Part shown: positions 61,167 through 64,000 of the stretch, in pieces
How the letters are laid out: the number at the start of each line of letters is the position of its first letter
Numbering within the stretch: the first letter of the stretch is position 1
Origin: Herbidospora sakaeratensis
GTDB taxonomy: Bacteria > Actinomycetota > Actinomycetes > Streptosporangiales > Streptosporangiaceae
Assembly: GCF_001570525.1 (NCBI RefSeq)
Contig: NZ_BBXC01000011.1
Span: 287,743-351,742, forward strand
Direction: 5' to 3'
Length of the DNA stretch: 64,000 bases
Made by a program: the position numbers and the translations under genes
Notes under the pieces: model-generated
Told to the model about the DNA's origin: nothing
What the model saw: only the letters and a program-made list of their open reading frames with translations
Database searches by the model: none

Positions 61167-61943
61167 CTACGCGACCCGCCAGTTCTCCGCTCTCCAGGTG
61201 TTGCAGTTCTGCAGGTCCCGCGTGGTGAAGCCCTGGTTCAGCCAGTACGTGATGTTCTCCGCGCCCCCCATGTGGCGTTCCCTGGCCTTCATGCGCACGA
61301 AGGCGTTCCAGTCGGCCTGGTCACGGGGCGTCGACGTGTAGACGGCGGCGGTGAAGGCGGCGGCGAAACACTCCGCCTGCAGCAGGAAGCGGCGGGCGAG
61401 GTCGTCCCTGTCCTCCTCGTAACCGAGGTCGGCCGGATCGGGGCGGGCCGCCAACCACGCCTTCTCGATCCCGGCGAGCCGCTGCACGTGCTCGCTGTAG
61501 AGGACGGCGGTGAGCGTGAAGATGGTCAGGTCGTCCGGGTCGTGGTTGAGGAGCCGCCGGTCGAGGACGATGGTGATCGTCCGGTGGTCGCCGCAGTAGC
61601 CGGACGACCAGCGCTTGTCCCACTTGAGGTCGCAGTGCCACACGGGGTTCTTGGCGAGCAGCCGGAGCTTCGGCTTCCGGTATGACAGCTTCGCCTTGGC
61701 GAACTGTTTCGCCCAGACCCGGTCGAGACAGGCCGCGACGAAGGTCACGTAGGCCCTGGCGGTCGGGACGTGGTTGCGCCGCTTGATCGGCTTCTCCGCG
61801 CACGAGGAGCGCGGGATCGGCCCCGTCGAATAGAGGGCGTTCTCGGCGAGCAGGGGGTGTGACTGGGGGTATGCGCCCGCGGGTGAGGCGAGCCCTGCGA
61901 GGGCGACGGCGGCGACCAGACCGGGGATGAGGGTTCGTCTCAC
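61167..61943 (-). CDS. secreted YpfJ-like pseudo-metallopeptidase, copy B
   Basis: A 258-residue paralogue of copy A: signal RRTLIPGLVAAVALAGLASP, shared blocks RSSCAEKPIKRRNHVPTARA, YVTFVAACLDRVWAKQF, SYRKPKLRLLAKNPVWHC and YWLNQGFTTRDLQNCNTW. The zinc helix is VLYSEHVQRLAGI, again without HExxH. The third-ligand region is LQAECFAAAF, where an acidic residue survives next to Cys but not in the family's place. The start aligns with the other copies at GTG-AGA-CGA. Confidence 0.72.
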   Translation of the reverse strand: MRRTLIPGLVAAVALAGLASPAGAYPQSHPLLAENALYSTGPIPRSSCAEKPIKRRNHVPTARAYVTFVAACLDRVWAKQFAKAKLSYRKPKLRLLAKNPVWHCDLKWDKRWSSGYCGDHRTITIVLDRRLLNHDPDDLTIFTLTAVLYSEHVQRLAGIEKAWLAARPDPADLGYEEDRDDLARRFLLQAECFAAAFTAAVYTSTPRDQADWNAFVRMKARERHMGGAENITYWLNQGFTTRDLQNCNTWRAENWRVA

Positions 61944-61998
61944 GAATCCCCGATCGTGGTGGTTCGCCGAAGATCGCGCAAGGGCCCGCCTCGAACGG

Positions 61999-62790
61999 TT
62001 ACGCGACCTGCGAGGCCGACGCCGACCAGGTGTTGCAGTACTTGAGGTTGCGCGAGGTGAAGCCGCGGTTCATCCAGTAGCCGATGTTCCTGGCCGAGCC
62101 GTAGGTGACGCCCGCTTCCTTCTGCCGCTCCCGTACGAGGTGCTTCCAGTCGGCGGAGTCGCGCGGCATCGACGTGTAGACGCTGGCCATGAAGGCGCCC
62201 GAGAAGCAGAACGCCTGGAGGTAGGCCCTGCGGGTGATGTCGTCCTGGTAGTCCTCGTAGCCGGGGTCGTCCTCCTCGGGGAAGGTGGCCGACCAGCCCG
62301 ACTCGATGCCGGTGATGGTCTGCAGGTGCTCGGCGTAGAGGCTCGACGTGAGGTTGAAGATGTAGAGGTCGCCGGGCATGAGGTTGAGCAGCCGCCGGTC
62401 GAGGACGATCAGGATCGTGCTGTTCGTCTCGCAGTAGTCGGAGATCAGGTACTTGCCCGGCTTGTAGCCGCAGAACCTCGCGGGGATCTTGGTGAGCAGC
62501 GCGACCTTGGGCTTCTTGAACCGGAACTTCGCCTTGGCCAGGTGCTTCGACCACGCGCGTTCGAGGCACTGCACGGTGGAGGTGACGTAGGTCTTGGCGG
62601 TCGGCACGTGGTTGCGCCGCTTGATCGGCTTCTCCGCGCAGGTCGAGCGGGCGATCGGGCCGGCGTGGTAGAGGGCGTTGTCGGTGAGCCTGGGGTCGTC
62701 GGCCGGGTCGGCGTGCGCGGGGGCCGGGAGCCCGGTGAGGGCGAGGCCCAGGACCAGCGCGGAGACGAGAGTGCGTTTCACGAAGGTCAT
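61999..62790 (-). CDS. secreted YpfJ-like pseudo-metallopeptidase, copy C
   Basis: A 263-residue paralogue: signal KRTLVSALVLGLALTGLPAP, then RSTCAEKPIKRRNHVPTAKT, CLERAWSKHLAKAKFRFKKP, CGYKPGKYLISDYCETNSTI, SSLYAEHLQTITGIESGWSA and YWMNRGFTSRNLKYCNTW. HExxH is replaced by Y-A-E-H-L. The ATG at 62790 was chosen because it lies just before the signal peptide. It starts 4 bp after copy D stops, so the two are one operon. Confidence 0.72.
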   Translation of the reverse strand: MTFVKRTLVSALVLGLALTGLPAPAHADPADDPRLTDNALYHAGPIARSTCAEKPIKRRNHVPTAKTYVTSTVQCLERAWSKHLAKAKFRFKKPKVALLTKIPARFCGYKPGKYLISDYCETNSTILIVLDRRLLNLMPGDLYIFNLTSSLYAEHLQTITGIESGWSATFPEEDDPGYEDYQDDITRRAYLQAFCFSGAFMASVYTSMPRDSADWKHLVRERQKEAGVTYGSARNIGYWMNRGFTSRNLKYCNTWSASASQVA

Positions 62791-62794
62791 CACG

Positions 62795-63577
62795 TCACGC
62801 CACCTGCGCGTTCGAGGCGGTCCAGGTGTTGCAGAACTTCGGATCACGTGAGTTGAAGCCCCTGTTCATCCAGTACGCGATGCTCTTCGCCGAACCGTAG
62901 AAGTCGTTCGCCTCCTTGCCCATCTGGCGGACGACCTCCTTCCAGTCGGCCGCCTTGCGCGGCATCGACTTGTAGACGCTCCCGGTGAAGACGCCCGACA
63001 GGCAGAAGGTCTGCAGGTACGTCCGGCGGCCCAGTTCGGTCAGCGACTCGGCAAAGCCGGGCTCCCCGCTCTCGGGGATCGCCTCCCGCATCGCGTCGTC
63101 GATGCCCGTGAGGACCTGGACGTGCGTGCCGTAGAGCGAGGCCACGTGGTTGAAGATGTACAGGTCCCACGGCTGCAGGTTCAGCAGGGTCTTGTCGAGG
63201 ACGAGCACGAGCGTCCGGCTGCTCTCGCAGTAGTCGGAGAACGACGACTTGGGCCACTTGTAGCCGCAGAACCGGGCCGGGTCCTTCGACAGCAGCGAGA
63301 CCTTCGGCTTGCGGTATTTGACGCCGGCCTTGGCGAGTTGCTTCGACCAGACGCGGTCGAGGCAGCCGATCACGAAGGTGACGTAGGCCTTGGCGGTCGG
63401 GTAGTGGTTTCGTCGCTTGATCGGCTTCTCGGCGCACGAGGAGCGGGCGATCGGCCCGCTCGTGTAGAGGGCGTTGTCGGTGAGCTGGGGGTCGTCGGAC
63501 GGGTCTGCGTGTGCGGGCGTCGCGAGTCCTGCCAGGGCGACGGCTAAGACCAGTCCGGGGATGAGGGTTCGTCTCAC
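62795..63577 (-). CDS. secreted YpfJ-like pseudo-metallopeptidase, copy D
   Basis: A 260-residue paralogue: signal RRTLIPGLVLAVALAGLATP, then RSSCAEKPIKRRNHYPTAKA, CLDRVWSKQLAKAGVKYRKP, CGYKWPKSSFSDYCESSRTL, ASLYGTHVQVLTGIDDAMRE and YWMNRGFNSRDPKFCNTW. The zinc helix is again lost. The GTG at 63577 aligns with the starts of copies A and B; an in-frame GTG three codons upstream is possible. It is the first gene of the array, just after the terminator at 63623. Confidence 0.72.
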   Translation of the reverse strand: MRRTLIPGLVLAVALAGLATPAHADPSDDPQLTDNALYTSGPIARSSCAEKPIKRRNHYPTAKAYVTFVIGCLDRVWSKQLAKAGVKYRKPKVSLLSKDPARFCGYKWPKSSFSDYCESSRTLVLVLDKTLLNLQPWDLYIFNHVASLYGTHVQVLTGIDDAMREAIPESGEPGFAESLTELGRRTYLQTFCLSGVFTGSVYKSMPRKAADWKEVVRQMGKEANDFYGSAKSIAYWMNRGFNSRDPKFCNTWTASNAQVA

Positions 63578-63622
63578 AAGCCCCACATCGTGCCGGGACC
63601 GTTGTAAACCGGCAAGTCACGA

Positions 63623-63650
63623 AGAGGGCCCGTGTCGCCACGGGCCCTCT
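63623..63650 (-). terminator. terminator after the CBM2 gene
   Basis: AGAGGGCCCGTG and CACGGGCCCTCT form a 12-bp stem with a 4-base loop. It lies 14 bp after the stop of the CBM2 gene and separates it from the pseudo-peptidase array. Confidence 0.75.
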
Positions 63651-63663
63651 CATCGGGTGAAAA

Positions 63664-64000
63664 TCACGGACTGGTGCAGGTCAGGGTGGGTGTGGCGGCC
63701 GTGCCGCCGACGGTGAAGCCGAACGTGGTGCCGGCGTTCGCGCCGAGGTTGCCGTTGTAGTTCTCGTTGCGGATCGTCACGTTCTGACCGGTTCCCGACC
63801 GCACGCCGCCCCAGATCTGGGTGATGGTCTGCGAACCGGGCCACGTCCAGGACACGGTCCAGCCCTGGATGGCGGCGGTGCCGGCCCGTACCGTCACCTC
63901 ACCCTGGAAACCCTGCGGCCAGGAGTTGATCTGCCGGTACGTCGCCGAGCACGCCCCGCCGGGGTTCGGGGTGGGCGTGGGGGTCGGCGTCGGGGTGGGG
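63664..64000 (-). CDS. secreted enzyme with C-terminal CBM2, 5' part beyond window
   Basis: Only the last ~112 residues are visible: a Thr-Pro linker (TPTPTPTPNPGG) and a complete family-2 carbohydrate-binding module (ACSATYRQINSWPQGFQGEV, WTVSWTWPGSQTITQIWGG, NENYNGNLGANAGTTFGFTV), ending TLTCTSP. The first and last Cys would form the family disulfide, and the aromatic residues fit cellulose, chitin or xylan binding. A catalytic domain is expected upstream; its type cannot be told. Confidence 0.85.
   Translation of the reverse strand, partial: PTPTPTPTPTPNPGGACSATYRQINSWPQGFQGEVTVRAGTAAIQGWTVSWTWPGSQTITQIWGGVRSGTGQNVTIRNENYNGNLGANAGTTFGFTVGGTAATPTLTCTSP

Overview
The window is high-GC DNA from an actinomycete (Actinomycetota). 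The evidence is mycothiol synthase (mshD), the nitrogen regulator glnR with its usual neighbours (sulfurtransferase, MoaD/ThiS-like protein, DUF2993 protein), many GTG starts, GTGA/ATGA gene overlaps, and many secreted proteins and glycosidases. The exact genus cannot be fixed from the sequence; a filamentous relative of Streptomyces or Streptosporangiaceae would fit.

Layout. (1) 1-10.2 kb is conserved chromosome: a sulfurtransferase behind a cysteine-type leader peptide, an ECF sigma/anti-sigma/thioredoxin operon, glnR with a coupled upstream mini-ORF, a secreted 5'-nucleotidase, mshD, a Pit phosphate transporter with its DUF47 partner, dcd, and a tRNA-Gly(CCC). (2) 10.2-20.5 kb is accessory DNA built on that tRNA gene. 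Seven copies of the tRNA 3' part, several with a shared left arm and a shared ~210-bp right flank, split the region into short cargo segments. The cargo is a Rieske protein, two toxin-antitoxin-like pairs, SUKH (SMI1/KNR4) proteins, small membrane proteins and gene remnants. (3) 20.5-28 kb is mixed: more small proteins, a degenerate GyrB-like protein, a tungstate ABC operon with a divergent sensor-regulator, and a barstar operon. (4) 28-40.5 kb holds assorted enzymes and a DUF4132 gene with a small SUKH-like partner. (5) 40.5-54.9 kb is a sugar-use operon: an HTH-less LacI-like protein, an ABC importer, a GH2 beta-mannosidase and a 2,190-residue beta-helix/GH95 enzyme, read divergently from a ROK regulator. 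(6) 54.9-64 kb holds an FHA protein, a kinase fused to a lytic-transglycosylase-like domain, a two-component system, four tandem secreted YpfJ-like proteins without zinc ligands, and the end of a CBM2 enzyme.

The observations most worth following are the tRNA-Gly fragment array, the four tandem pseudo-metallopeptidases, the kinase-transglycosylase fusion, and the two translated leaders (before the sulfurtransferase and glnR). No CRISPR array, rRNA gene, intact integrase or intact transposase was seen.
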